DNA of 64,000 nt, from NCBI GenBank assembly GCA_963754335.1, contig CAVWFQ010000005.1:1674001-1738000 (forward strand), given 5' to 3'. Origin of the DNA: JBBSDP01 sp963754335. Its GTDB lineage: Bacteria; Planctomycetota; Phycisphaerae; Tepidisphaerales; Tepidisphaeraceae. A model generated the notes under the pieces. The model had not been told where the DNA came from, did not search any database, and saw only the letters and a program-made list of their open reading frames with translations. This document shows, piece after piece, positions 16,495 through 26,806 of this stretch (the first letter of the stretch is position 1; every line of letters begins with the position of its first letter). The position numbers and the translations under genes are program-made.

Positions 16495-17730
16495 TTACGG
16501 CTCCAGGCATCGCACCGTTCCCGATCCATCACAGATAATGACCACCCCGCGCGCAACAGTCGGTGCCGCAGTGATCGATTTGGCGGCGTTGAATTCCCAG
16601 AGCTGCTTCCCGGTTTGCAGATCGAGCACGTAGAGCCGTTTGTCTTTGCTGGCGACGTAAACCCGTCCGCCGCTGATGACCGGGGAGGCGTCAACATCGC
16701 CATGGGTCGGGAAGCTCCACTTGGGTTTTCCGCTGGCCAGATCGATTGCCCACACGTTGCGGTCGCGGGCTCCGAAAACGACGAAACCATTAGAAATGGC
16801 GGGAGAGGAATAGACCATGGCCTGCCCGCCAACGCCCTCGAAAACCCACAGAGGCTTGATGTTCGCTTTCCCCGCCCGCGGCAGGCAGACGACGCGGCCC
16901 TGATCGGTGCCGATGACGATCTCGTGCGCCGTCACCGCCGGCGAACCGGGCGCCAGGGCAGACAGATCCGTTGACCATTCGTCCTTGCCGTCGGTCGCTT
17001 TCATGGCGCGGAGCTGTGCGTCGCAACCAGAGACGAAGACCGAGCCGCCGGCGACCGCCGGCGCGCCGTTGACTCGATCGCCGGCGTGAGACTGCCAGAG
17101 CACTTTTCCGTCGGCGGCGCTCAGCGCGTAAATGTCCGAGCCATCGTCGCCGAATACGATCGCGTCGGAGCTGATGTAGTTGGCCGAAGAATGAATCTGC
17201 GAGCCGGCGTCGAACGTCCAGATTTTTTTGCCCGTTTCGGCCGACACGCAGTGGAAGATTCCCTCCAGGTCGCCGATGAAGATGCGCCCGTTCATCACCA
17301 GCGGCGTAGCGCCAAAGCCGTCTTCGGCGGTATAGACCCATTTGCGCTTGCCGGTTTGAAGATCGAGCGCGCGAAGTCCGCCGGCCGTGTCGGCAACATA
17401 GACCGTATGCCCGACGACCGCTGCCCCCGCCTCAAAGGATGCCGGGCCGGCTTCAACCGGCGCGGTGGCGGGCTGGGTCGAAGGGCCCGTCGCCGGCGGC
17501 GCGGGCGGGGGGTTGTCCTGATCGACCTTGAATGTCCATCGCACATGCATGGGCGGCGCCGGTATGGCGGGGGCGCCGCCAAGCAGCGGGCCGCCGCCGT
17601 GAAACGCTGGACTATCTTCCGGATCGAATGCGGGTTGCGTCGATGGCGCGACATCCGCGCCGATTGCGAATGACGTGAAGCACAAAATCCAAAACGTGTA
17701 CAGTCTCACATTGACCTCAGGCGAAAACAT
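16495..17730 (-). CDS. Secreted PQQ-like beta-propeller repeat protein
   Basis: About 411 residues from ATG 17730 (GTG 17709 is an alternative; both keep the signal peptide RLYTFWILCFTSFAIGADVA). After a proline-rich stretch, seven or so blades repeat the pattern G-x-V-Y-V-A-x-x-x-G-x-L-x-A-L-D-L-x-T-G-K-x-x-W: for example VYVADTAGGLRALDLQTGK, YALSAADGKVLWQSHAGD and LYVLDLQTGKQLWEF. This is the outer-membrane BamB/PQQ-propeller architecture common in planctomycetes; there are no PQQ-enzyme catalytic residues, so it is probably a scaffold or binding protein. Open frames upstream of 17730 are not family-like. Confidence 0.85.
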   Translation of the reverse strand: MFSPEVNVRLYTFWILCFTSFAIGADVAPSTQPAFDPEDSPAFHGGGPLLGGAPAIPAPPMHVRWTFKVDQDNPPPAPPATGPSTQPATAPVEAGPASFEAGAAVVGHTVYVADTAGGLRALDLQTGKRKWVYTAEDGFGATPLVMNGRIFIGDLEGIFHCVSAETGKKIWTFDAGSQIHSSANYISSDAIVFGDDGSDIYALSAADGKVLWQSHAGDRVNGAPAVAGGSVFVSGCDAQLRAMKATDGKDEWSTDLSALAPGSPAVTAHEIVIGTDQGRVVCLPRAGKANIKPLWVFEGVGGQAMVYSSPAISNGFVVFGARDRNVWAIDLASGKPKWSFPTHGDVDASPVISGGRVYVASKDKRLYVLDLQTGKQLWEFNAAKSITAAPTVARGVVIICDGSGTVRCLEP

Positions 17731-17754
17731 CGCGCAAATAATAGCCCAGCATTC

Positions 17755-17889
17755 GTGGCACGGCTTTTCAAGCCGTGTCTGCCGGCCTGCGGTGAGCGTA
17801 GTCGAATCCGTACTCGAAGAACGCTCCGCTCTGTTTACATCGACGGTCGCCGCGGAGTACCGCGGCCACGGCTTGGAAAGCCGTGCCAC
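17755..17889. repeat. Dispersed palindromic repeat, family A, copy 2
   Basis: GTGGCACGGCTTTTCAAGCC to GGCTTGGAAAGCCGTGCCAC, with inner GAACGCTCCGCTC and TACCGCGGCCACGG as in copies 1 and 4. It fills the space between the ABC permease stop and the propeller gene start. Confidence 0.87.
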
Positions 17890-17894
17890 TGGGG

Positions 17895-20800
17895 TTACTC
17901 GCTTCGAAGATCGGCGGGGGTCATGTGAATCCCTGTCAATCGCACCGCCGTGAAAGAAGCCGCGAATCCGACAACGATGACTGCCAGCAACGTACCGGCC
18001 AGCGATGAAAAATTCATTCCGCGTCCGCCCGCCCAGACCGCGGGAAGCACGGCGACGATCGCGCACCCCATGCCGACCAGCAATCCGATCAGAAGCAACG
18101 ATACGTTTTCCGCCAGCACCAGCTCGACACGATCGGCCGGCCGGAATCCGAGCGAAGCCAGAGCGCCAGCTCCGGCCGGCGCTCGATCACCGTTCTGACC
18201 AGAACAACCGCCAACCCAAGCGTTCCGAGCAGCAGGCCGAGCGAGCCGAGCGTCTGGAACGTGGACAAGTAGGTGTTGGCTACATTCTCATAGAGCTTCA
18301 GGCGGTCCGCCGTCGTATCGACGCTGACCGAATAATCATCCAGTTCGCTGGCGAGCAGTGTTTTCAGCGAATCAGCATTGGCGGCCGGACAATCAATCAA
18401 CAAAACGCTCCAACCCGCCTGCGCCGGAAAGAGTTTTCGAAAATTATTTTCTCCCATCAGCAACTGCCCCTGAAAAATACTATTGGCGACAGTCGCCACC
18501 AGCTTGAGCTGGCGCGGATTGCCAAGCTGATCGATCACCGGCAGGTCTTTTCCGACATCGAGCTGAAGAATGTATTGGGCCGTCTGATCATCGGCGATCA
18601 CCGGAATCGCGTCAGGCTGATCGGAATTGAGCAGCGCCCAGAAATTGCCCGTTTTGCTGATCGTTCCGCCGGCCGTGAACGCCTTTCGATCGATCATCTC
18701 CTGCGGCACGGAAAGAATCGTCGGCTGCGTCGGCTTCGTCAGATTCAGGCAACTGATGTCCTGCCCGGCCCACGATCGCATCGGCGTGAAATGGGCGGAT
18801 GCAAACAGTGGATCCTCGGGCCGGCGAATGCCAAGGAGCTTCCGTCCCTGAACCGTGTTCAAATCTCCCAGGAGCGGAATGCCAGCCTGGAGGATGAGGC
18901 GGTATCCGCCCGCGCCGCTCTTCGGATCTGACGTGTCCGGTGCGCCGCCCTGGCGCATGACCGCAACAACGATCAGGATAAAGACGGCCATCGCAATGAG
19001 TCCCACCGCCAGGACGCTACGGGCGGTGTGGCGCGATATATTGCGAACGCCGAGCCGCATGATCGATGCAGTTCCGATGAATCCGATGGCGCGATGGGCC
19101 CGCGGCCGCAGCGCTCCGCCGAGCCAGGCGAGCGCAGCGCACAGCAGAATGCCGCCGCCGGACATGAAGGCTTCATCCGATGGACGTACTCGCGCAATCC
19201 CGAGAATGACATAAACCAGTCCGCACGCGGCCGCGACGATGCCAATCCACCGCAGGATTTTTCCCGCGCCGCGCTTTCGCAACTCCGATTCCCACGCCCC
19301 GGCCAGGAGCGTGGCCGGCGCCGCGCGGCCGACGCGCCACGCCGCCCCAGAGGATCGCGAAAAACGCGACAAACAGGCTCGAAATCAGGCCGATCGAAAG
19401 CGTCATCGGGTTAACGTAAAGATGCATCGCCGTCGTTCCGACCGCGCCGACCCACCAGGAGCGCAGTCCTGCCATGATCAGCCAGGTATAGGCGACCGCT
19501 CCGGCCAGACCGATGATGCCGCCGATCAGTGCGAGCAGCATTCCTTCGCCGAGCGCCAACCGTCGCAGCCGGCGTGGCGCGAATCCGATCGCCGACAGCA
19601 GCCCGAGCTGGCGGGCGCGCTGTTCGATGTTCAGGCGGAAGAGCATCGCCACCAGCAGCACCGCCGCCACGATCAGGAAAAAGCTGAATGAGACGAAATA
19701 CTGCGCGAAATCGGTTCCGCCGTTGGCCGCCGCGATCTGCTCGGCGCGAATCGGGCGAAAGCTGAGCCCGAGTTGCGCCGGATTCAGCTCATGGCGGAGC
19801 GATTCAAAAAAAGCGGCCGACTGGGCCGCCGGCACGCGCAGTCCGGTCACACTCCCGAAGACGCCACCCCAAAGTTTGCTGGCGGTCTCAAGGCTGAAGA
19901 AAATCTTCGGGGCCGCTCGGTATTGCTTCCAGTACGCCTCATCGGCCTTGGTGACGAGCGATTTGTCGATCGTCAGCCCTTCCGGCGGGTCCCAGTCGGC
20001 GACGCTGTCGGCGTCGGTCAGCCCCTTGTAATTCGGCGGAAGAGTCCGATCCGCGCCGACGCCGCTCATCGGCAAAATGCGCACGACGCGAAATGTCAAC
20101 TCCGAGGCGGGATGCTGCTTGGCGGCATCGGTCAATTCACCGCTTCGCGATCGCTCATAAAAATCGATCCGAATCCGGTCGCCGACCTTCGCGCCAAGCT
20201 GGTCGGCCGTCCATTGATTGATCGCCATTTCGTCCGGGCCCAGTTCGCTCCCCTCCAGCGGCGAGACGCCGGCTGCGACCGCATAATGAATCGTCGCGGC
20301 CGACGATGTCCCATCCAGTTTCGTCACGCTGTTGATGAGATTGACGGTACTCGTCTGCAACGTCACATGGTTCCGATCAGCCACTCGCCGGGCAGCGCTG
20401 ACGATCGGCGGCGGGATATAAGTCGATCGGGATCCGAGCGCGACCTGCGTGCCGTCGAGCACCGGCGCGAGCGTCATGCCGTAATCCGACAGGGTGATCT
20501 CGCGGGCCAGCAATTCGTTCAAAACCGCGGCGCCCTTTTCCGAGGAGACGTTCGACGGATCGTGCACGAGAATCGTATTGATCCGGCCCTGTTGGTCGAC
20601 GGCCTTTTGCAGATCGTCAAGATTGACCCAGCCGTTGCGCGGCGGGCGCTGACCGCCCGCTGGATTGAACAGGGACGCGAAGCCGGGCGAACTGTCGATG
20701 GCGGCCAAATCACAGCGGAGCGCGCCCAGCGTGTCGTCGCGGCTGCGTCTGCGCGAGCGTGGCGTCGCGCGGAGTATCGACATCGGTGGGAACCGAAAAC

Positions 20801-21234
20801 ACCAGGGAATCGCCGGCGGTCTTGATGCTCAAATCTGAAGCGAGCTGCCGGTTGATCAGGCACGCTCCGCTCGACGGTTTGGGCAAATCCCCTCCGGCGG
20901 TGCCCACGCCGGCGATCTGCACATCGGCGGTATGGGTTTGTTCGCGATCGGCCAAGGCAGCTCCGCGAACGATGATCGCCGGAATCACCTCCTGCTTGCC
21001 CGACTGGGCGATTCGTCCGGCCAGTGACTGGTTGAAGAAACGCGTGCCAAGAAGCGCATAATCGACAGGGCCAAGTCGCTGAACGGCTAATTCGGTAAGG
21101 CTCCCGCGAACGCTGTCACCCACCATCAGCGCGCCGGTCAGCACGGCGGTGGCGACCGCCATGCCGGCAATCACCGCGATGTTCACGCCGCGGAAGTGAT
21201 TGAGGTTGCGGATGAGGAGGGAGAAGCGGGTCAT
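17895..21234 (-). CDS. FtsX/LolCE-type ABC transporter permease, three frameshifts
   Basis: A single permease of about 1,110 residues, read in four frames. Part 1 starts ATG 21234 (TRFSLLIRNLNHFRGVNIAV, first membrane helix). The frame changes near 20735 to a long periplasmic domain and the first FtsX block (FSFFLIVAAVLLVAMLF; GLLSAIGFAPRRLRRLALGE), near 19350 to helices around LRWIGIVAAACGLVYVILGI and the second domain, and near 18163 (RRPELALLASLGF) to the last helices, ending TAVRLTGIHMTPADLRSE. The joined order matches a duplicated FtsX permease of the LolC/E or MacB class. The ATPase gene is 150 bases upstream. Breaks look like single-base errors. Confidence 0.8.
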
Positions 21235-21281
21235 GACGAGGTTGGTCTCTCCAGTGGAATACAGGCTGCATCGCGCAAGAT

Positions 21282-21341
21282 GTGGCACGGGTTTTCAACC
21301 CGTGTCTTCGAACGGGGACACGGGTTGGAAACCCGTGCCAC
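21282..21341. repeat. Family A repeat, short copy
   Basis: A 60-bp perfect-armed version: GTGGCACGGGTTTTCAACCC and GGGTTGGAAACCCGTGCCAC around TGTCTTCGAACGGGGACAC-type sequence. It lacks the interior of the longer copies. It lies between the ABC ATPase and permease genes. Confidence 0.88.
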
Positions 21342-21383
21342 GAACACGCGAAGAAGCATTAGCCGGTTCGCTCACTATCTGGA

Positions 21384-22100
21384 TCACGTCAGCACTCCGT
21401 CCTGCATGCCCATTTGCTTTGCGAACATCGCGGCCAGCGTCGGGCTATGCGTGACGACTATGAGAATCGCGCTGCTCTGGGCGCTCAGTTCCTTCAGCAG
21501 ATTTCCGACTTCCAGCCCGGTGCGGGCGTCGAGATTTCCCGTCGGCTCGTCGGCAAGCAGCATCTTCGGCTGATTCATCAGGGCGCGGGCGACGGCGACG
21601 CGTTGCCGCTCGCCGCCGGAGAGCTCGCCGGGAAGATGCGTGGTTCGCCCTTCGAGGCCCACGCGTCGCAGCAATTCGGCGGCGCGCTTCGCGTGCTCTT
21701 CGGTGACCCGACCGGCGGCCATGGAGGCAATGAGGACATTTTCGATCGCCGTGCATTGCGGAAGCAGATGATGGTCCTGGAATACGAACCCGACCCGTTC
21801 GCTGCGGAAACGCGCCAGCTTCGCCGGCGAATACGAAAATGGATCGATGCCATTCAGTGAGATCGACCCTGCCGTCGGACGGTCGAGCGTTCCGAGAATG
21901 TTGAGCAGGGTGCTTTTGCCCGATCCGCTGGGCCCGACGATTGCCAGCGTGTCGCCGCCGGCGAGTGAAAAAGAGACGCCGCGAAGCACGACCAGCGGCG
22001 CGGCGGGGGTGGGATATTCCTTTTGCAGATTATGGACAACCAGGCCGGCCCCGGTCATCGCGTTCGCATTCGAGGTCGTGGCAAACTGAGACGCGGTCAT
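21384..22100 (-). CDS. ABC transporter ATP-binding protein (LolD/MacB type)
   Basis: About 238 residues. Walker A GPSGSGKSTLLNILGTLDRP (residue ~56), Q-loop VFQDHHLLPQCTAIENV, signature LSGGERQRVAVARAL and Walker B MLLADEPTGNLD, then the H-loop VVTHSPTLA. The spacing and the LNILGTLDRPT phrase are typical of LolD/MacB lipoprotein or macrolide exporters. It drives the permease encoded downstream (17895-21234) on the same strand. The start could be the inner ATG at residue 15. Confidence 0.9.
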   Translation of the reverse strand: MTASQFATTSNANAMTGAGLVVHNLQKEYPTPAAPLVVLRGVSFSLAGGDTLAIVGPSGSGKSTLLNILGTLDRPTAGSISLNGIDPFSYSPAKLARFRSERVGFVFQDHHLLPQCTAIENVLIASMAAGRVTEEHAKRAAELLRRVGLEGRTTHLPGELSGGERQRVAVARALMNQPKMLLADEPTGNLDARTGLEVGNLLKELSAQSSAILIVVTHSPTLAAMFAKQMGMQDGVLT

Positions 22101-22179
22101 GATTGTCTCTCCGGGGGCAACGCCATCTTCGGCAACCAGACATAGGGCTCTCCGCGTCCCACCGCCAGCGGTCCCAAAG

Positions 22180-22334
22180 ATTTCCCCCTCTCCCAGTACT
22201 CTGGGAGAGGGCGCGGGGTGAAGGTCTTCAACGCGCGATACGGAAGACCCTCACCCCAACCCGCTCGCGGGCAGTCGCCAATTCCGCTCGCCTCTCCCGG
22301 AGTACTGGGACAGGGGGAAGAAACTCTGCCGCCG
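22180..22334. repeat. Dispersed palindromic repeat, family D, copy 2
   Basis: TTCCCCCTCTCCCAGTACTC, then GTCTTCAACGCGCGATACGG, CTCACCCCAACCC and the closing CTCCCGGAGTACTGGGACAG with GGGGGAAGAAACTCTGCCGCC. Same order as 9576-9708 but with 20 extra bases (CGCTCGCGGGCAGTCGCCAA) before the right arm. The remaining sequence of the gap 22101-22380 shows no gene. Confidence 0.88.
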
Positions 22335-22380
22335 ATTCTGTCGCGCATTTGGGCCAACCGTGTTCCGCGATTCAGCATTG

Positions 22381-23678
22381 TCATGACGCCCTCGTTGACG
22401 TGTCGAGTGATTGGAACACGCCCAGCATCTTCTCCGCCATGTGCGTATCGGTGAAGGTTGATTCGACGGTTTCGCGCCGCGCCGGCCCATCTCTGACCGG
22501 CGGGCCGGGTCGCGCAGCAAATCCGCCAGGCTCGCGGCGAGCGCATCGGAGTTGCCGGGAGGGACAAGGAGCCCGGCGCCACTCAGGCGGATCAATTCCG
22601 GGAAGGAGCCGTGGTCCGGCTGCACCACGGGCACGCCGCGTGCGAATGCTTCGAGGATGTAGACGCCTTTGGATTCGGGATAGACGGTGGGAACGGTGAG
22701 CACGTCAACCGAATCGATCATGGCGAGCTTTTCTTCGCGACTGACTTCGCCAAGGAAGCTCACCGCATCGGCCATCGGTGTTCCGGCAAGCCCGTCGAGC
22801 AGGCCGCGGGCCCATTTTTCGTCGCGTCCGCCGAGGTAACCGGCCACCTTCAGTTTTGCACCGCCATGTCCGGCAGCTGAATCAGTTTTCGCATCGCATC
22901 GATGGCGTGGTGAAACCCTTTCTCCGGGCAGATGCGGGCGAGATATCCGACCGTTCGGCGCCCGCGATTGAGGCGCAGCAGTGGGTTTGAGGTATTCGCC
23001 GGAGATTCCGGTGTAGACGACGTCGATTTGATCTCGTGCAATTCCAAGGTAGTCGGACATACTGCCCGCATAGTATTCGCTGCTGGCGACGAACCGCGAC
23101 ACGTCGCCGGCTCGCGCACGAATCAGCGACTTGAGCTGTTCGCGATCGGGAGCATGCATCGCGTCGAGGAAAATATCCTCGCCAGTGAGTTCGCAGACGA
23201 CCGGAACGTTCAGCTCCTGCCGAAACAGACGGGCCATTCCGACGAACATCAGATTCGGCAGGCAGATAACGTCCGGCGTCTCCTGCTTGAGATGCGCGAT
23301 CAACCGGCGAAGCTCTTTTTCTGCCGCTCCTTCTTCACCCTTGATGATGTCGGTTGTCAGACCCGCGAGTTTCTCCGGAGGCGTGTTGATGCCGAATCGG
23401 CCCGCGACGCCCAAGAGCCAGGGCCGGTCAAACAGCCAGTCGAGCATGCGCGGCGTGTGTCGGAACAGGCCGCTCCAATGCTGCAAATAGACGTTGACCC
23501 CGCCATAGAAAATCTCCGATATCGCGTCGCTGTGATTCTCCGTCCTGAGCGGCGTGTAGAGGGGAATGAGCGTGACATCATGGCCGAGTCGCTTGAGCGC
23601 CGAAGCGAGCGCGTTGTCGCGCATGCAGCTTCCGCAGTACATGCCCCCCGCGCCAGCGGCCAGGATGCAGATGTCCAA
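22381..23678 (-). CDS. GT4-type glycosyltransferase, three frameshifts
   Basis: Family 4 glycosyltransferase of about 430 residues. ATG 23678 begins DICILAAGAGGMYCGSCMRD, a glycine-rich donor-side loop. Frame 1 holds to about 22990 (VVYTGISGEYLKP), frame 2 covers GRRTVGYLARICPEKGFHHA to about 22865, frame 1 resumes at KLKVAGYLGGRDEKWARGLL with the UDP-sugar motif ESKGVYILEAFARGVPVVQP, and a last shift near 22490 gives ETVESTFTDTHMAEKMLGVF and a TGA at 22381. The three breaks are each consistent with one base. Product unknown; it follows the symporter gene on the same strand. Confidence 0.8.
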
Positions 23679-23766
23679 CGCGAAACACCTCCAATATAAA
23701 TCCGAACATTGTAGGGCAGATGATGCGCCCGCTTCCGCCGGCTGGGCTTGCGCTTCGCGATTTGCC

Positions 23767-25608
23767 TCATGCGGCGAACGTGGGATTCGCCACCGAGCGA
23801 TCGCGCCGCGGGAAATACTTCTCGATCGTCCCTTGCGACGGTGGAGGAGAGATCAGCGACACCAGCGCAAACAGGAGGGTCGAGCCCAGCACCATCGGCG
23901 CCACCAGCGAAAATCCCATAAAGCTCAGGGACCCGACCGGGGTTGTGTAGAGCACCTTTGTCGCACCCATCGCCCAGATCACGGTTTCCTTGGGAAGATG
24001 GCGCTGGGCCAGCACGACTTGAAGGAGAATCCACCCCGCCACCCAGAGAGTGGACGCCAGCGCCGCCCACTTGGTGCTTCGACGCCAGAAGAGCGCCCCG
24101 ACCATGATCGGCGTCATCGCCGCGAAACCCGCAAAGGCGTACGTCACCGCCAGCTCGAAGATCGGCGGCTTTCCCAGCGCGATCAGATAAGCCAATCCAT
24201 TGATCAGGATAATGAAGAACCGTCCCGCCATCACTGTCCCCTGTTCCCCCATGCGCGTTCCGCCGCCGTAATAGTTGAACAGATCCTTGGTAAACATCGT
24301 GCTCAGGGCGAGGATCTGGTGGCAGTCGGACCCCATCACGGCGGAGATGATCCCGGCGGCGAGAAGGCCGGCGAGAATCGGGTGGACATTTTCCCTGAGC
24401 ATTTTCAGCAACACGCTGTCCCCATTGGTTTGCGCGATGCGATAGTTGAAAGACTTCAGCGCCGGGTCCTTCGTCGCGTTGAGCCGCTTCAGGAAATCGG
24501 CGTTGGTCATCGCCACGCCGTTGGAGCGAACATCGGCCAGGAGCTTTCGGGCGGCGAGATCTTTGGATCCCGTCAGTGCCGCCGTCAGGTCAGTCGTGAC
24601 GATATGGTCCGGCGTAAGCGATCCGTTGTGCTCGAGCCATTTGGCCAGTTCCTCCGAGCCGAGCGACATCTGAGCCGTGACGGATTTCTGGTTATAGGCG
24701 AGCGCTCCCAGGAAGACGCAGGGAAGCCAGATCGCCATGATGCACAGCGGATAGAGCACGACCGTTTTACGGAATGCTGTCACCCGCTTCGCGGTGAAGC
24801 ACATGATCGACATGTGCGGAAACATGATCGAAGAGAGGGGGATCAGCATGAAGCTGAGGAAAACCTGCCAGGGAATGCGCTGGCGCGTGAGAAGCGCCGC
24901 GGGCCTTCCGAAGACGGTGGGGGATTTTGCATTGAGCGGATCGGCGAGCAGATTATTGACCGTTCCCGAAAATCCGCCCGGCAGTTTGTGGCCGATGGCC
25001 ATGAACGCAACCAGCCCGAAGCTCAGGAAGAGGAGCGTTTGCAGCACGTTGACCCAGACCGCGCCGCGCATTCCGCCGAAAAACACATTCCCCATCACCA
25101 CGATCGCAACGATCGCCCCGCCGAGGGCGTAGGGGATTTTTCCATCGGTCAGCGCTTCGAGAATGGTTCCGCCTCCCACGATGCTGATGATCAGATACGG
25201 CACCAGCATGGCGGCCGTGAGGAGAAAGATAAGCGTGCCGATCGTGGAGCATTCATAGCGATCGCGGAAGAAGGCGACCTGCGTCATATGGCCGAAGCGC
25301 TTTCCCAGCGCCCAGAGCCGCGTGCCGATGAAGAAAAGCGTCAACGGGATGACCAGGCAGGAGCTGGTCGCCATCATACCGAAGATGCCGATCCCCGACT
25401 TATAGGCGGCCCCCGAGCTCCCCAGGATCGCGAACGAAGTCATGTTGGTCGCGAAGAGGGAGAGAAAAAACACCACCGATCCGACCGATCGGCTGGCGAG
25501 AAAGAAATCCTCGCCGGTCGATTTGCCGATGCGAAACGCGAAGATGCCGATGTACAGCACGATCGCCAGATAGATGAAAATAACGATGACCGGAATCCAC
25601 GCTTCCAT
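23767..25608 (-). CDS. Sodium:solute symporter (SSS family)
   Basis: Inner-membrane secondary transporter of about 613 residues with at least 13 hydrophobic helices. N-terminal helix VIFIYLAIVLYIGIFAF, then GEDFFLASRSVGSVVFFLSL, the SSS-type TNMTSFAILGSSG sodium-site region and GGMRGAVWVNVLQTLLFLSF, a diagnostic SSS helix. A soluble insert (about residues 310-385) between helices is longer than usual for the family. The substrate is not readable. A DUF3311 gene lies upstream on the same strand, a pairing known for monocarboxylate-type symporters. Confidence 0.88.
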   Translation of the reverse strand: MEAWIPVIVIFIYLAIVLYIGIFAFRIGKSTGEDFFLASRSVGSVVFFLSLFATNMTSFAILGSSGAAYKSGIGIFGMMATSSCLVIPLTLFFIGTRLWALGKRFGHMTQVAFFRDRYECSTIGTLIFLLTAAMLVPYLIISIVGGGTILEALTDGKIPYALGGAIVAIVVMGNVFFGGMRGAVWVNVLQTLLFLSFGLVAFMAIGHKLPGGFSGTVNNLLADPLNAKSPTVFGRPAALLTRQRIPWQVFLSFMLIPLSSIMFPHMSIMCFTAKRVTAFRKTVVLYPLCIMAIWLPCVFLGALAYNQKSVTAQMSLGSEELAKWLEHNGSLTPDHIVTTDLTAALTGSKDLAARKLLADVRSNGVAMTNADFLKRLNATKDPALKSFNYRIAQTNGDSVLLKMLRENVHPILAGLLAAGIISAVMGSDCHQILALSTMFTKDLFNYYGGGTRMGEQGTVMAGRFFIILINGLAYLIALGKPPIFELAVTYAFAGFAAMTPIMVGALFWRRSTKWAALASTLWVAGWILLQVVLAQRHLPKETVIWAMGATKVLYTTPVGSLSFMGFSLVAPMVLGSTLLFALVSLISPPPSQGTIEKYFPRRDRSVANPTFAA

Positions 25609-25659
25609 CGATGTGTTGTCCTCGTTTGCCGGATGTGCTGCGCTCGTCGCTTTAAATGT

Positions 25660-25681
25660 GCGTGCGCGAGTACGCGCACGC
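25660..25681. other. Short GC hairpin upstream of the symporter
   Basis: GCGTGCGCG AGTA CGCGCACGC, a 9-bp perfect stem, lies 52 bases before the symporter ATG and after the DUF3311 stop. It could shape the leader of the symporter transcript; no U-run is present on the minus strand, so it is not an obvious terminator. Confidence 0.5.
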
Positions 25682-25752
25682 GCGGTAACTACGCTGCCCT
25701 ACGGGACAGCGGCTAAAAGTGGACCGGAGAGTGGATGTTTGCACAGAGTCAT

Positions 25753-26000
25753 TTAGTGTCCCTCGCCCAGCTCCGCGGCTCGGGCTTCAGGGGTTTCCGG
25801 CTGCGCCGATTCCAGATAGGTCGGCCAGCAGAATTTCACCAGCAGTCCCATCAAAATCGCGCAGGCAACCGCGAAGCCGGCATGGTACCAGAGACCGACC
25901 GGCAGAAATCCGAACAGAAGCGGTTTGGCCTGCGCCAGTTCCAGAAATCCTGGTGAGCGACAATGAGGGCGAGCGTCAGGATCAGGAGTAGCCATTTCAT
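25753..26000 (-). CDS. DUF3311 small membrane protein, symporter partner, frameshifted
   Basis: About 82 residues in two frames. ATG 26000 gives KWLLLILTLALIVAHQDFWN, the first membrane helix with the HQDFWNW motif typical of DUF3311; after about 25930 the match continues one frame over as KPLLFGFLPVGLWYHAGFAV and a second helix, ending LGEGH. DUF3311 proteins are short two-helix partners of SSS symporters, and the symporter follows 144 bases downstream. One base appears to be missing near 25930. Confidence 0.75.
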
Positions 26001-26073
26001 TGATTTATTGTCCGCCGCCGGCGGCGGGGTCCTTTGCAAATAGAATAGCAGCCTAGCCGATGCCTGTCCCGTA

Positions 26074-26253
26074 GCTACCCCCCAACGCGATCTGGCGTTG
26101 CAACTGTTAAGGAAGCATGAAGTTAAGGTGAGCGTGGTATCGAAAATTCCTCCGATGCCCGAAGAAGTCGTCAACGGATTGACGAAGGGGGAGATATACG
26201 ATCTTGTAGCGAATGCCGAATCCCGCGATCCAGAGGATCACCCGGGATTTTGA
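26074..26253 (+). pseudogene. Remnant of a planctomycete heme-binding/cytochrome-type C-terminus
   Basis: A 59-codon frame without a start ends at TGA 26251. It reads VSVVSKIPPMPEEVVNGLTK, then GEIYDLVANAESRDPEDHPGF. The MPE-x-x-x-x-x-LT-x-x-E-x-x-DL-x-A pattern is the C-terminal signature of large planctomycete membrane-bound dehydrogenases with a heme-binding tail. Everything upstream of the signature is missing, so it is a fragment. Nothing else is recognised in 26001-26435. Confidence 0.45.
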
Positions 26254-26435
26254 ATCGGGCAAATGAAGTCGCCAGTTGTGGCGGCGGCTTCGGGGTCACC
26301 TCGTGCAGCAGAGTTGAGTGTGGGTTGCTGGAAGAACCGAACTTTCGGTTCGCGCCCATCGTTTTGAAAGAGGTCCGATTTGCGGACCCGTAGTTTTCCG
26401 GGTTCAGGGATGGGCCTGGTAAGAGAAAGGAAGAG

Positions 26436-26648
26436 ATGAGTACGGAGAACTGGGATCGTCTGATGCGTATCTTTCGTGCCTTGGCACTTTTTGTCGCGGC
26501 GGCGTTTATCCTCTGGCGCGGCTTCACCTTTCGCGAAACGGGAAGGCCGAGCTGCATGATCGTCGTCATGTGTTTTGCATTGGGTCTGCTGCTGGTTCTT
26601 TCGGGCGTGACCCTTCTCGGTCAGAGTGAAGAAAGCGATATGGCTTAA
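26436..26648 (+). CDS. Small two-helix membrane protein
   Basis: 70 residues from ATG 26436 with an AAGGAAG ribosome-site-like stretch just before it. Two hydrophobic helices: RIFRALALFVAAAFILWRGF and MIVVMCFALGLLLVLSGVTL. No known domain. It is followed by a strong terminator (26743-26777). Confidence 0.6.
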   Translation: MSTENWDRLMRIFRALALFVAAAFILWRGFTFRETGRPSCMIVVMCFALGLLLVLSGVTLLGQSEESDMA

Positions 26649-26742
26649 CCCTCCAGCGGGTTGAGCGGTTTCACTTCAGCCTGAAATCTTAAATCGAGCA
26701 TCTCGGGGACGTCGGCCCCATATTCGAATAGCGATTCCTTTC

Positions 26743-26777
26743 AACTCGCGCCGCCTTGCGGCGCGAGTTTTGCTTTT
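26743..26777 (+). terminator. Intrinsic terminator
   Basis: AACTCGCGCCGC CTT GCGGCGCGAGTT is a perfect 12-bp stem with a 3-base loop, followed by TTGCTTTT. It would end transcription of the small membrane protein gene on the plus strand. Confidence 0.85.
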
Positions 26778-26806
26778 CCCCGACAGAGCAGTGGGGCAAT
26801 GGCATT

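Noticed and set aside
19773..20825. A 350-codon plus-strand frame inside the ABC permease
   Set aside because: Antisense shadow with arginine-rich composition; the permease frame carries clear membrane helices.
23566..25716. A 716-codon open frame on the plus strand opposite the symporter
   Set aside because: It is rich in His, Arg, Asp and Glu with no domain, typical of the antisense of a GC-rich hydrophobic gene; the symporter on the other strand is unmistakable.
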